The position numbers and the translations under genes were made by a program. A DNA stretch of 64,000 nt from Azospirillum sp. TSH58 (GTDB taxonomy: Bacteria > Pseudomonadota > Alphaproteobacteria > Azospirillales > Azospirillaceae), in the NCBI RefSeq assembly GCF_003119115.1, contig NZ_CP022364.1, positions 830,501 through 894,500 on the forward strand, in the 5' to 3' direction. Of the stretch, positions 26,929 through 36,945 are shown one piece after another. Under the pieces are notes generated by a model, which was not told the DNA's origin, did not search any database, and saw only the letters and a program-made list of their open reading frames with translations. Positions within the stretch are counted from its first letter, which is position 1. Each line of letters begins with the position of its first letter.

Positions 26929-27870
26929 TCATGCGAAGTTGTCCGTGCTGCGGTTCATCAGATGGATGAACACGTCCTCCAGCGTCGGCTCCGTCCGCCG
27001 CACCAGCAGGCCCGAGTCGCCGGCCCAGGGGCGCAATGCCTCCTCCAGATCCGCGCCGCCGCCGCCGCTGACATGCAGCCGGGCGCCGAAGGCGGCGACC
27101 ATCTCGACACCGGGGCAGTCCCGCAGCGCCGCCGCGACACGCCCGAGGTCCGGCCCCTCCGACCCGCGCCAGCCGACCTCGTAGGTGACCAGCCCGGACC
27201 TGGCGATCACCTCCTCCACGCTGCCCTGGGTCATCAGCCGGCCGTAGGCGAGGTAAGCGATGGCGTGGCAGCGCTCCGCCTCGTCCATGTAATGGGTGCT
27301 TACCAGCACGGTCAGCCCGTCGCCGGACAGCCGGTGGATCTCGTCCCAGAACTCCCGCCGCGCCTTGGGGTCCACCCCGGCGGTCGGCTCGTCGAGCAGC
27401 AGCAGCTTCGGCTCGTGCAGGATGCAGGCGGCCAGCGCCAGACGCTGCTTCCAGCCGCCGGACAGCTCCCCGGCGAGCTGCGCCCGCCGGTTGCCCAGCC
27501 CCAGCCGCTCCAGCGCCGCCGCGACCTTGGCCCGCCGGTCCGGCAGCCCGTACATGCGGGCGACGAACTCCAGATTTTCGGCGATGCTCAGATCCTCCCA
27601 GAAGCTGAACTTCTGGGTCATGTAGCCGACCTGCCGCTTGATGGCGGCGCTCTGGCGGCGGATGTCGAGCCCGAGGCAGGTCCCCTCCCCGGCGTCGGGG
27701 GTCAGCAGCCCGCAGAGCATGCGGATGGTCGTCGTCTTGCCCGACCCGTTCGGCCCCAGGAAGCCGTAGATCTGCCCGCGCGCCACCCGGATGGAGAAGC
27801 CGTCCACCACCGTCTTGGTGCCGAAGCGCTTGACCAGACCGCGCACGTCGATGGCGGGCTCTCCGGTCAT
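26929..27870 (-). CDS. ABC exporter ATP-binding protein
   Basis: 313 aa from the ATG at 27870. Walker A is GPNGSGKTTT (about residue 40), the Q-loop MTQKFSFWED, the signature LSGGWKQRLALAACILHEPKLLLLDEPTAGVDP with Walker B, and the switch His in VSTHYMDEAE. The C-terminal 80 residues form the extra domain seen in drug/lipid exporter ATPases (YhhJ/YbhF type). Its start overlaps the end of the HlyD gene by four bases. Confidence 0.93.
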   Translation of the reverse strand: MTGEPAIDVRGLVKRFGTKTVVDGFSIRVARGQIYGFLGPNGSGKTTTIRMLCGLLTPDAGEGTCLGLDIRRQSAAIKRQVGYMTQKFSFWEDLSIAENLEFVARMYGLPDRRAKVAAALERLGLGNRRAQLAGELSGGWKQRLALAACILHEPKLLLLDEPTAGVDPKARREFWDEIHRLSGDGLTVLVSTHYMDEAERCHAIAYLAYGRLMTQGSVEEVIARSGLVTYEVGWRGSEGPDLGRVAAALRDCPGVEMVAAFGARLHVSGGGGADLEEALRPWAGDSGLLVRRTEPTLEDVFIHLMNRSTDNFA

Positions 27871-28838
27871 GGCGGCAGTTCCACGTCCACCGGCAGACCG
27901 GGGGGCAGACCGGGGGGCAGACCGGGGTTGAGCGCAGCCCCGTCCTCCAGCCGCGCTTCGACACGGAACACCAGCTTCTCGCGGCTGCCGACGCTGTAGA
28001 TCACCGGCGGGGTGTATTCCACCCGCGGCGCCACATGGGTCACGCGCGCCGACAGGCCGGGCGGACAGCCGTCGCAGCGCACCGTCACCCGCTCCCCCGG
28101 ACGGACGCGGGCGATCAGCGGCTCCGGAACGAAGACCACCAGCTTCCGCTTCCCCGGCGGCAGCAGCGAGACCACCGGAGCGCCCGCCGGCACCCATTCG
28201 CCGGGATTGAACAGCGTGTCCTCGACCAGCGCCGCCTCGGGCGCCGGCGGGGCCAGTTCCGCGAGACGCTTGTCCGCCTGGGCCAGCGCCGCCTCCGCCT
28301 GGGCCACGGCGCCCTCGGCGGCGTGGATCTGGTCGGGACGGGCCGGCAGGTTGGAGACGGCCAGTTGCGCGGTCAGCTCCTCCAGCCGCGCGCGGTCGCG
28401 GTCGCGGGTGGCGCGGGCGGCGTCGAGCCGGTCGTCGGAGCTGACCTTGCGCGCCACAAGGGTCTGCTGCCGCGCCAGCTCCGCTTCGGAATAGCGCAGC
28501 GCGGCCTCGGCCTGCACGCGCTGGGCGGCGACCACCGCCAGCTCATCGGGACGCTTGCCGGTCCGCAGGTCGGCCAGCTGCGCCCGCGCCTGCGCCAGCG
28601 CGGCGGACAGCCGCTCGCGCTCGGCCCGCGCGCTGGTGCGGTCGAGCGCGAACAGGGGCGCGCCCGCTTCCACCCACCCGCCGCGCGTCACCGCCAGCGT
28701 GTCGAGCGTCCCGGCCACCGGGGCGGCGATCCGCAGATACTCGCCCTCGGCATAGCCGTGAGCCAGCGGCATGGCGTCCCCGCCGCCCAGACCGAGGACG
28801 GACAAGGCCGCCGCCAGCGTTTCGGCGATCCAGCTCAT
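27867..28838 (-). CDS. HlyD-family periplasmic adaptor
   Basis: 323 aa from the ATG at 28838. An N-terminal hydrophobic anchor is followed by a lipoyl half-motif (IAAPVAGTLDTLAVTRGGWVEAGAPLF), a long coiled coil (about residues 75-200, Ala/Leu/Arg-rich) and the second half-motif (NPGEWVPAGAPVVSLLP). The C-terminus carries a three-fold Gly-Leu-Pro-Pro repeat from a 12-base tandem DNA repeat at 27891-27926. It links the ABC exporter to an outer-membrane channel. Overlaps the ATPase (ATGA) and the TetR gene. Confidence 0.9.
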   Translation of the reverse strand: MSWIAETLAAALSVLGLGGGDAMPLAHGYAEGEYLRIAAPVAGTLDTLAVTRGGWVEAGAPLFALDRTSARAERERLSAALAQARAQLADLRTGKRPDELAVVAAQRVQAEAALRYSEAELARQQTLVARKVSSDDRLDAARATRDRDRARLEELTAQLAVSNLPARPDQIHAAEGAVAQAEAALAQADKRLAELAPPAPEAALVEDTLFNPGEWVPAGAPVVSLLPPGKRKLVVFVPEPLIARVRPGERVTVRCDGCPPGLSARVTHVAPRVEYTPPVIYSVGSREKLVFRVEARLEDGAALNPGLPPGLPPGLPVDVELPP

Positions 28839-29485
28839 GACGGCGGCCCTCCCTCCGGGGCGAGCGTCCGGCGCAGCGCGTCGAGGTGGGCGGCCAGCAG
28901 CGCCGCCACGTCCGGCGGGCGGCCCTCCAGCGCTTCGAAGGAGGAGCGCCACAGCGCGCTCATCAGCATCGGCGCGACGATCAGGCGGACGGTCGAATCG
29001 ACGTCCACCCGGCGGAACTCCCCGCGCGCCATGCCGCGCTCCAGCACCGCCGCCAGCAGGGCGAAGGCGCGGCGGATCACCTCATCATAATAGAAGCGTG
29101 CGAGATCGGGGAAATTGCCGGCCTCGGCGATGACCAGCTTGGGGATGGCCGCGGCGCGGGATTTCAGGATGCGCGTCGCGAAAAGGGTCAGCAGCGTTTC
29201 CAGCACGGCGAAGCTCGGCCCCTGCGCCCCGGCCAGCAGGCGCTCGGCCATGTCCAGGTTCGGCAGGATGGCCTCGCGGACCACCGCCTTGAACAGCTCC
29301 TCCTTGTTCGGAAAGTAGAGGTAGAGCGTGCCCTTGCTGACCCCGGCCCGCGCCGCGACGTCCTCCAGCCGGGCGGCCGCGAAGCCGCGCTCGCCGAAGA
29401 CGGTCAGGGCCGCGTCGACGATCTCCCGGGGGCGCGCCTCCTTCCGGCGGCGCCAGCGCGGAACGGCGGGATCATCCTCCGGCAT
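28835..29485 (-). CDS. TetR-family repressor of the exporter operon
   Basis: 216 aa. The N-terminal HTH is standard: [44 protein letters not shown]. The C-terminal half (residues 80-205) is a helical ligand domain. It is first in the operon and overlaps the HlyD start by four bases; an inverted repeat at 29513-29526 lies just above its start, so autoregulation is likely. The arrangement resembles the E. coli cecR-ybhGFSR locus. Confidence 0.9.
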   Translation of the reverse strand: MPEDDPAVPRWRRRKEARPREIVDAALTVFGERGFAAARLEDVAARAGVSKGTLYLYFPNKEELFKAVVREAILPNLDMAERLLAGAQGPSFAVLETLLTLFATRILKSRAAAIPKLVIAEAGNFPDLARFYYDEVIRRAFALLAAVLERGMARGEFRRVDVDSTVRLIVAPMLMSALWRSSFEALEGRPPDVAALLAAHLDALRRTLAPEGGPPS

Positions 29486-29512
29486 GCCGTCCTCCGGGGT
29501 GGAGAAAATATT

Positions 29513-29526
29513 ACTGACCAGTCAGT
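29513..29526. promoter_or_regulatory. Probable TetR operator
   Basis: ACTGAC-CA-GTCAGT, a perfect inverted repeat of six bases with a two-base spacer in an AT-rich patch (AATATTACTGACCAGTCAGTTATTAG), 28 bases above the TetR start. It lies in the 367-base stretch between the TetR gene and nifA. The rest of that stretch is nifA leader, in which no clear promoter was seen. Confidence 0.7.
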
Positions 29527-29852
29527 TATTAGTCCAGGAACGGCGGAAACACCAGTTTTCTCAAGGGTTGCGCCGTTCTGACGCAGCCATAAGTCATTGT
29601 GCGCCGCAGCAACTGATATGCAAAAGGGCTTGCCTTTCGACCGAGAGTTTCCGAAACTTTCGACAGTCCGCAGCGCGAACGGCTTGTCACGGAAGCACGC
29701 GCGGCGGGCGCACCGGTGGTCAAAGGCGCCGATCAGAAACGAGCGCACACCCCACCCCGGGAGGAACGGTTCAAGGCGCCGTGCCGGGATCGGATCGACG
29801 AGCGCGCTGGTGCGCGGCGTCCGGAGTCCCGGTTGAGCAGGGGGTGTCGATC

Positions 29853-31736
<1,884 letters not shown>

Positions 31737-31859
31737 GGGGCGCAGCGCCGCCCGGCGCCCCTCTCCCCACGGGAGCGGGGGGACATGATGCTGCGCAACC
31801 GGGACAGGTGTTCGAGGGTATGCTAACCTCCTTGCACTCTTCCCGGTTGCCGCAGATTT

Positions 31860-32750
31860 ATGGAAAAGCCTCTCGCGCTCCTCTTCGTGGACATCGCCGA
31901 CAGCACGCTGCTTTATGAACTGGCGGGCGACCGCAAGGCGGCGGCGCTGACCCTGCGGGTGCTGGAAGGGCTGCGCCGGATCGTCGGGGAGAACGACGGC
32001 AGGGTGGTGAAAAGCCTGGGCGACGGGCTGCTGGCCTGCTTCCCCATGAGCGACGGCGCCACCCGCTCCGCGCTCGCCATGATGGAGCGGCAAGGGGAGT
32101 TCGGGCTGCGTCTGCGCGCCGGGTTGCATTTTGGCCCGGTGATCGCCGGTCCCGACGACCTCTACGGCGACGCCTGCAACGTCGCCGCCCGGCTGGAGTC
32201 CATCGCCCGCCCCGGCGAGATCCTGGCGACCGACGATCTGGTCGACCGCCTCTCCCCTCCCCTGCGCAAACGGGCCCGCCTTCTGAACAGCGTCGCGGTG
32301 AAAGGAAAGGCGGCCCCGGTCCGCGTCCACCAGATCCGCGACGGCGACGCCGCGCCGGAGGCCGAGGACAACGCCACCGTCGGGCTGCCCCTGTCCGAAC
32401 CCGGCCGGGGGCGCGGCCTGCCGTCCCTGCGCCTGTCCGGACGCGGCGCCGACGCGACGCTGACACCGCTGCTGCCGCGCGTCACGGTGGGGCGCGACGA
32501 GAGCTGCGGCCTGCGCGTCCCGTCGCGCCGGACCTCCCGCCAGCACGCGGTGATCGATTTCAGCCGCGGCGGCTTCCTGCTGACCGACCATTCGACCAAC
32601 GGCACCTTCATCCGCACGGGCGACTCCCCCTCCCTGCTGCTGCGCCGCGATTCGACGAAGCTGACCGGCCGAGGGCTGATCGGCTTCGGGGGAGAGCCCT
32701 TGCGGCCGGACGAGGACCATGTCCTGACCTTCCAGGTCGGGAGCGCGTGA
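31860..32750 (+). CDS. Class III adenylate/guanylate cyclase-like protein with FHA domain
   Basis: 296 aa. The N-terminal cyclase domain (residues 5-155) keeps metal-binding-type Asp in LLFVDIADSTLL and GDGLLACF, plus the DLYGDACNVAARLESIARPGEI segment. A C-terminal FHA domain (about 205-290) has VTVGRDESCGLRVPSRRTSRQHAVIDF and DHSTNGTFI, the phosphothreonine-binding signature. The ATG at 31860 has no strong ribosome site. It lies between nifA and the nifB promoter, on the same strand. Class III enzymes make cAMP or cGMP; whether this one is active is not known. Confidence 0.85.
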   Translation: MEKPLALLFVDIADSTLLYELAGDRKAAALTLRVLEGLRRIVGENDGRVVKSLGDGLLACFPMSDGATRSALAMMERQGEFGLRLRAGLHFGPVIAGPDDLYGDACNVAARLESIARPGEILATDDLVDRLSPPLRKRARLLNSVAVKGKAAPVRVHQIRDGDAAPEAEDNATVGLPLSEPGRGRGLPSLRLSGRGADATLTPLLPRVTVGRDESCGLRVPSRRTSRQHAVIDFSRGGFLLTDHSTNGTFIRTGDSPSLLLRRDSTKLTGRGLIGFGGEPLRPDEDHVLTFQVGSA

Positions 32751-32837
32751 CAGCCCCTATCATAGGGCAACGCAGTCGGCCTTCTTAACCCTCTCCCCGG
32801 AGTAGAGAGGGGACTTCAGACACGATTGCCGCCCCCG

Positions 32838-32853
32838 TGTCGGGTCCCCGACA
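32838..32853. promoter_or_regulatory. NifA upstream activator sequence 1 of nifB
   Basis: TGT-CGGGTCCCCG-ACA, an exact TGT-N10-ACA site, about 115 bases above the -24 element. Confidence 0.85.
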
Positions 32854-32894
32854 GGCCGCGTGTTTGTCGGCGATTGTTTGGCTTTGTCCGCCTT

Positions 32895-32910
32895 TGTCGG
32901 ATTGCCGACA
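32895..32910. promoter_or_regulatory. NifA upstream activator sequence 2 of nifB
   Basis: TGT-CGGATTGCCG-ACA, an exact TGT-N10-ACA site, 58 bases above the -24 element and 41 bases after site 1. Confidence 0.85.
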
Positions 32911-32967
32911 TGGTCCGCAGGCCCGACACACTCCTATAACCCACTGAAACTTAACAATTCATCCGTT

Positions 32968-32982
32968 TGGCCCCGAACTTGC
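32968..32982 (+). promoter_or_regulatory. Sigma-54 promoter (-24/-12) of the nifB operon
   Basis: TGGCCCCGAACTTGC: GG and GC are separated by 10 bases, as in TGGCAC-N5-TTGC. Transcription should begin near 32994. The spacing to nifB (33036) leaves a short leader with GGAAGGGA as ribosome site. Confidence 0.85.
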
Positions 32983-33035
32983 TTTTAAAGACCCCACCAA
33001 GGGCGCCGACGGCGCGGCTGGGAAGGGAGTGGACG

Positions 33036-34592
33036 ATGGCCAACGTTATTTCGCTCGACAGCATCCTGGGCGTGGGTGAGCTGAGGGCCCCCGCCGAGGC
33101 GCCGCCCGCCGCCGCCTCCGGCTGCGCGTCCTCCTCCTGCGGGTCGTCGGACGGCCCCGCCGACATGGCGCCGGAGGTGTGGGAGAAGGTGAAGAACCAT
33201 CCCTGCTACTCCGAGGAGGCGCATCACTATTTCGCCCGCATGCACGTCGCGGTGGCGCCGGCCTGCAACATCCAGTGCAACTACTGCAACCGCAAATACG
33301 ACTGCTCGAACGAGAGCCGGCCGGGCGTGGTCTCCGAGAAGCTGACCCCCGATCAGGCGCTCCGCAAGATCATGGCGGTGGCCAAGGAGATCCCGCAGCT
33401 CTCCGTCATCGGCATCGCCGGCCCCGGCGACAGCCTGGCGGCGGGTGGCCGGAACACCTTCAAGACCTTCGAGATGCTGGCGAAAAAGGCGCCGGACCTC
33501 AAGCTGTGCCTGTCCACCAACGGTCTGGCCCTGCCCGACCATGTGGACACCATCGCGAACTACAACATCGACCACGTCACGATCACCATCAACATGGTCG
33601 ATCCGGAGGTCGGGCAGCACATCTACCCTTGGATCTTCCACGACCACAAGCGCTGGACCGGCCTGGACGCCGCCAAGATCCTGCACGAGCGCCAGATGCT
33701 CGGGTTGGAGATGCTGACGTCGCGCGGCATCCTGGTGAAGGTGAACTCCGTCATGATCCCGGGGATCAACGACGAGCACCTGATGGACGTGAACAAGGCG
33801 GTGAAGTCGCGCGGCGCCTTCCTGCACAACATCATGCCGCTGATCTCCGACCCGGCGCACGGCACGCATTTCGGCCTGACCGGCCAGCGCGGCCCGACCG
33901 CCCAGGAACTGAAGGTCCTGCAGGACCAGTGCGAGGGCGGGGCCAAGCTGATGCGCCACTGCCGCCAGTGCCGCGCCGACGCGGTCGGCCTGCTCGGCGA
34001 GGACCGCGGGTCCGAATTCACCATCGACCGCATCGAGGCGATGGGCGAGGTCGAGTACGACCAGGAGGCCGCCCGCACCTACCGCGAGCATGTCGAGGGC
34101 GAGCGCGCCGGGCGCCACGCCGCCAAGGCCGCCGCGCAGGCCGATGTGGCCGAGACGGTCGGCACCGAAGCGCAGCCGATCCTGATCGCCGTCGCCACCA
34201 AGGGCGGCGAGCGCATCAACGAGCATTTCGGCCACGCCAAGGAATTCCAGATCTACGAGGTCGGTCCGAAGGGCGCCAAGTTCGTCGGCCACCGCCGCGT
34301 CGACCAGTATTGCGAAGGCGGCTCTGGCGATGAGGACGCGCTGGGCGGCGTGCTGTCGGCGATCAACGACTGCACCGCGGTCTTCGTCGCCAAGATCGGC
34401 GGCTGCCCGTCGCAGAACCTCAAGGACGCGGGCATCGAGCCGGTTGACCGCTTCGCCTTCGAATACATCGAGGAGTCGGCATTGACCTACTTCAAGGACT
34501 ACGCCGAGCGCCTCGGCCAAGGTGCGATCAACGCGCGCGAGGGACAGGACGCGGTGATCCGCACCGGCGCCTTCACCGCCCGGCGCGCCTGA
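33036..34592 (+). CDS. nifB: FeMo-cofactor biosynthesis radical SAM protein NifB
   Basis: 518 aa. The radical SAM domain (about residues 50-340) has the CxxxCxxC cluster motif in [15 protein letters not shown] and later [18 protein letters not shown]-terminal NifX-like domain (about 390-500) follows: [25 protein letters not shown]. NifB fuses two [4Fe-4S] clusters and inserts carbide to make NifB-co, the core of FeMo-co. The first gene of a long run of nif-associated genes reaching the SIR2-like gene. Confidence 0.98.
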   Translation: MANVISLDSILGVGELRAPAEAPPAAASGCASSSCGSSDGPADMAPEVWEKVKNHPCYSEEAHHYFARMHVAVAPACNIQCNYCNRKYDCSNESRPGVVSEKLTPDQALRKIMAVAKEIPQLSVIGIAGPGDSLAAGGRNTFKTFEMLAKKAPDLKLCLSTNGLALPDHVDTIANYNIDHVTITINMVDPEVGQHIYPWIFHDHKRWTGLDAAKILHERQMLGLEMLTSRGILVKVNSVMIPGINDEHLMDVNKAVKSRGAFLHNIMPLISDPAHGTHFGLTGQRGPTAQELKVLQDQCEGGAKLMRHCRQCRADAVGLLGEDRGSEFTIDRIEAMGEVEYDQEAARTYREHVEGERAGRHAAKAAAQADVAETVGTEAQPILIAVATKGGERINEHFGHAKEFQIYEVGPKGAKFVGHRRVDQYCEGGSGDEDALGGVLSAINDCTAVFVAKIGGCPSQNLKDAGIEPVDRFAFEYIEESALTYFKDYAERLGQGAINAREGQDAVIRTGAFTARRA

Positions 34593-34671
34593 TACCCAAG
34601 AGACCGACCAGAACCCACGGATTTACCCGGCGGCCCACCGCAACAGCCGCCCCACCTGCGAGGAGAGTGTC

Positions 34672-34863
34672 ATGGCTTACAAGATCAAGGCTTCCGACTG
34701 CACCGCCTGCGGCGCCTGCGAGGCCGAGTGCCCGAACAACGCCATCAGCTTCAAGAAGGGCGCCTACGCCATCAACGCGGACCTGTGCACCGAGTGCAAG
34801 GGCCAGTTCTCCAGCCCGCAATGCGCCTCGGTCTGCCCGGCCGACTGCTGCGTCCCGGCCTGA
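34672..34863 (+). CDS. fdxN: Nif-associated 2[4Fe-4S] ferredoxin, FdxN type
   Basis: 63 aa. First cluster motif [14 protein letters not shown]; the second, [18 protein letters not shown], has a longer loop between Cys 2 and 3, as in FdxN/FrxA-type ferredoxins next to nifB. It probably passes electrons to NifB or to nitrogenase. It starts 80 bases after nifB with a GAGGAGAG site. Confidence 0.94.
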   Translation: MAYKIKASDCTACGACEAECPNNAISFKKGAYAINADLCTECKGQFSSPQCASVCPADCCVPA

Positions 34864-34874
34864 TCGCCCGAAAC

Positions 34875-34902
34875 CCCTCTCCCGTCCCATCACGGGAGAG
34901 GG
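34875..34902 (+). repeat. Palindromic repeat overlapping the next ribosome site
   Basis: CCCTCTCCCGT and ACGGGAGAGGG (11-base perfect arms, six-base loop). The 3' arm contains the GGGAGAGGG that serves as the ribosome site of the TPR-like gene (ATG at 34908). Confidence 0.8.
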
Positions 34903-34907
34903 TGTCC

Positions 34908-35459
34908 ATGGAGCGCACCGCCATGCTGGACGAGGTGGATGAAGGCTGGCTCAACCGCCGTTACTACGGCGGCGACCTGCCGCCCGAGGCGGAGCGGTTC
35001 CTGCATCTCGCCGCCGCCAGCCACGCCGACGCCGAAGCGGCGCAGCGTTACCTCGCCCGCGCCGCCGAACTGGCGCCGGGGCACCGGCTGGTCGATCTCG
35101 GCCATTACAAGTTCCATTTCTACAAGGCGAATCTGGACACCGCCCTGCTCTACGGCGAGCGGATGCTCGGCCACGCCATGGCGGCCATCGGCCTGAACCA
35201 CACCGACTGGCGCATGGTCAGCCCGGATCACGGCGACTTCGCCGGTCTGGAGCCGGCCCCGCGCCTGTTCCTGTTCGCCCTGACCGCGGTCGGCTACCTG
35301 CATCTGCGCCTGGGCCGTCTGGCCGAAGGGCGCGAGGCCCTGAACAAGGTCCGGGACCTGGACCCGAAGGACCGCTTCGGAGCCACCCGCCTGCTCGCCG
35401 TCGCGGATCGTCATGAAGCTGGCCGCCATGAAGCCGGCCCGGAGGACGACGACGCATGA
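34908..35459 (+). CDS. TPR-like nif-associated protein
   Basis: 183 aa from the ATG at 34908 (an ATG at 34923 is also possible). Helical-repeat pattern: AQRYLARAAELAPGHRLVDLGHYKFHFYKANLDTALLYGERML and LFALTAVGYLHLRLGRLAEGREALNKVRDLDPKDRFG look like TPR pairs. It is paralogous to the minus-strand protein at 60990-61487 (shared YKF-x-FY, DWR, and LRxGRxxxAxxxLxKxxxxDPxDxxG). Its stop overlaps the next start (ATGA). A scaffold role in nitrogenase assembly is inference from position. Confidence 0.8.
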   Translation: MERTAMLDEVDEGWLNRRYYGGDLPPEAERFLHLAAASHADAEAAQRYLARAAELAPGHRLVDLGHYKFHFYKANLDTALLYGERMLGHAMAAIGLNHTDWRMVSPDHGDFAGLEPAPRLFLFALTAVGYLHLRLGRLAEGREALNKVRDLDPKDRFGATRLLAVADRHEAGRHEAGPEDDDA

Positions 35460-36229
35460 GCGACGACATCGACAAGGCTCTGGACTGGCTGGGCAACCCC
35501 GTCGATTGCGACGGCTGCGCCTACCGCGACCGTCTGGCCGAGGGGCGCTGCGAACCGCTGCGCGCCTGCGTGCAGGACCGCTACGCCAAGCGCATCCAGC
35601 GCTTCTTCCAATGGAACGACGATCTGGCGGGCGAGCATCTCGACCACCCCTATTTCGAGGTCCGCGCCAACGCCGCCCGCTTCGCGCCGATCTTCATCGT
35701 GCCGCGGCTGATGGATGACCCCGACGAGACGGTGCGCGCCGCCGTCGCCCGCCGCCTGCCCCGCCGCCTGCTGTTGAAGATGCGCGGCGACCCCGACCGC
35801 GAGGTGCGCATCGCCGTCGCCTCCCGGCTGGAAGACGCCGACCTCTCGCCGTTGATGCGCGACCCCGACTATTCCGTCCGCCTGCGCGTCGCCCGCCGTG
35901 TGCCCGAGGGCATGCTGCCGGCGATGATGCACGACGAGGACCCGGAAATCCGGCTGGAGGTCGCCAACCGCATCGGGCTGGACTGGCTGATGAGCATGGC
36001 CTGGGACGACAGCGCCCGGGTGCGCATGGTCGTCGCCCGCCGCCTGCCGCCGGAAAAGCTGGCCGCGCTGATCCAGGATACCGACTGGTGCGTGCGCTTC
36101 GTCGTCGCCAGCCGCCTGCCGCCCGAAGACCTCGCCCCGCTGACCGAGGACCCGGTGGACGACGTCCGCACCGTGGCGCAGAAGCGCCGCGCCGGACTGC
36201 CCGCCACCGGCGACCTGATCCCCGACTGA
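35456..36229 (+). CDS. 4Fe-4S LRV (leucine-rich repeat variant) protein
   Basis: 257 aa. An N-terminal cysteine cluster (CDGCAYRDRLAEGRCEPLRAC) is followed by about eight repeats of the type DPDxEVRxAVAxRLP (for example DDPDETVRAAVARRLPRRLL, DPDYSVRLRVARRVPEGML). This is the LRV/FeS architecture known from an Azotobacter vinelandii nif-linked protein whose structure shows a superhelix with an N-terminal [4Fe-4S] cluster. Its biochemical role is unknown. It overlaps the preceding TPR-like gene. Confidence 0.9.
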   Translation: MSDDIDKALDWLGNPVDCDGCAYRDRLAEGRCEPLRACVQDRYAKRIQRFFQWNDDLAGEHLDHPYFEVRANAARFAPIFIVPRLMDDPDETVRAAVARRLPRRLLLKMRGDPDREVRIAVASRLEDADLSPLMRDPDYSVRLRVARRVPEGMLPAMMHDEDPEIRLEVANRIGLDWLMSMAWDDSARVRMVVARRLPPEKLAALIQDTDWCVRFVVASRLPPEDLAPLTEDPVDDVRTVAQKRRAGLPATGDLIPD

Positions 36230-36263
36230 CCGGCCCCCGACCGACCGGAACAAGGAGCACCGA

Positions 36264-36560
36264 ATGCGCGAGCGCGCCCGCGATCCGAACGAAACGATCG
36301 AACTGGAAGACCGCCCCGCCTTCGAGGAGGGCCAGAAGGTCCGTGCCCTTCGCGACGTGCGCAACGACGGCACCTACCCCGGACGCCCGATGGGCGACTT
36401 CCTGATCCGCACCGGGGACATCGGCTATGTGAAGTCGATCGGCACCTACCTGCAGATGTACTACATCTACGGCGTCGATTTTTACGAGAAGCGCATCATC
36501 GTCGGCATGCGCGCCAAGGAACTCGAACTGGTCGATGCCCACTGCAACGACCCCCAGTGA
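36264..36560 (+). CDS. nifZ: NifZ
   Basis: 98 aa. Contains the NifZ core FEEGQKVRALRDVRNDGTYPG...GDIGYVKSIGTYLQMYYIYGVDF. NifZ acts with NifW/other factors in maturing the P-cluster of the MoFe protein. A ribosome site AAGGAG lies eight bases before the ATG. Followed by a second NifZ-type gene. Confidence 0.93.
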   Translation: MRERARDPNETIELEDRPAFEEGQKVRALRDVRNDGTYPGRPMGDFLIRTGDIGYVKSIGTYLQMYYIYGVDFYEKRIIVGMRAKELELVDAHCNDPQ

Positions 36561-36599
36561 TTTTTCCCCACAGTGACCCTTCCGCCTGAGGAGCACGCG

Positions 36600-36911
36600 A
36601 TGAGCGACGCCGTTACCGAAGCGAAGAAGCCCGGCTTCATCCCGCCCCGCGAACCGCTCTACGACTGGGGCCTGGCGGTCACCGCCACGGTGGACCTCCA
36701 CAACGACGGCAGCCACCCCAACGCCGAGGACGGCGCCCTGCTGGCCCCGAAGGGCACGCCCGGCATCATCGTGCGCATCGGCCATGCCGAGGGCACGCAG
36801 ATCCCCGTCTATCTGGTGGAGTTCCCGGCTGGCGTCGTCGTCGGCTGCCTGGAGGAGGAGATCGCCCCCGCCGACGGCCGCCGCCGCGGCGTCCCCGGCG
36901 TGATGGACTGA
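36600..36911 (+). CDS. Second NifZ-domain protein
   Basis: 103 aa from the ATG at 36600 (GAGGAG upstream). It shares the NifZ pattern with the preceding gene: VTATVDLHNDGSHP...GTPGIIVRIGHAEGTQIPVYLVEF corresponds to VRALRDVRNDGTYP...GDIGYVKSIG...IYGVDF. Tandem NifZ-type genes beside nifB occur in several diazotrophs. Whether it shares the P-cluster role is unknown. Confidence 0.82.
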   Translation: MSDAVTEAKKPGFIPPREPLYDWGLAVTATVDLHNDGSHPNAEDGALLAPKGTPGIIVRIGHAEGTQIPVYLVEFPAGVVVGCLEEEIAPADGRRRGVPGVMD

Positions 36912-36945
36912 CCGCCCCCTCCGTGCCACGGCCTGCGATGGACCC

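Noticed and set aside
29619..29633. TGCAAAAGGGCTTGC as a -24/-12 promoter for nifA
   Set aside because: The -24 GG is replaced by GC, which normally abolishes sigma-54 binding, and no NifA site is near.
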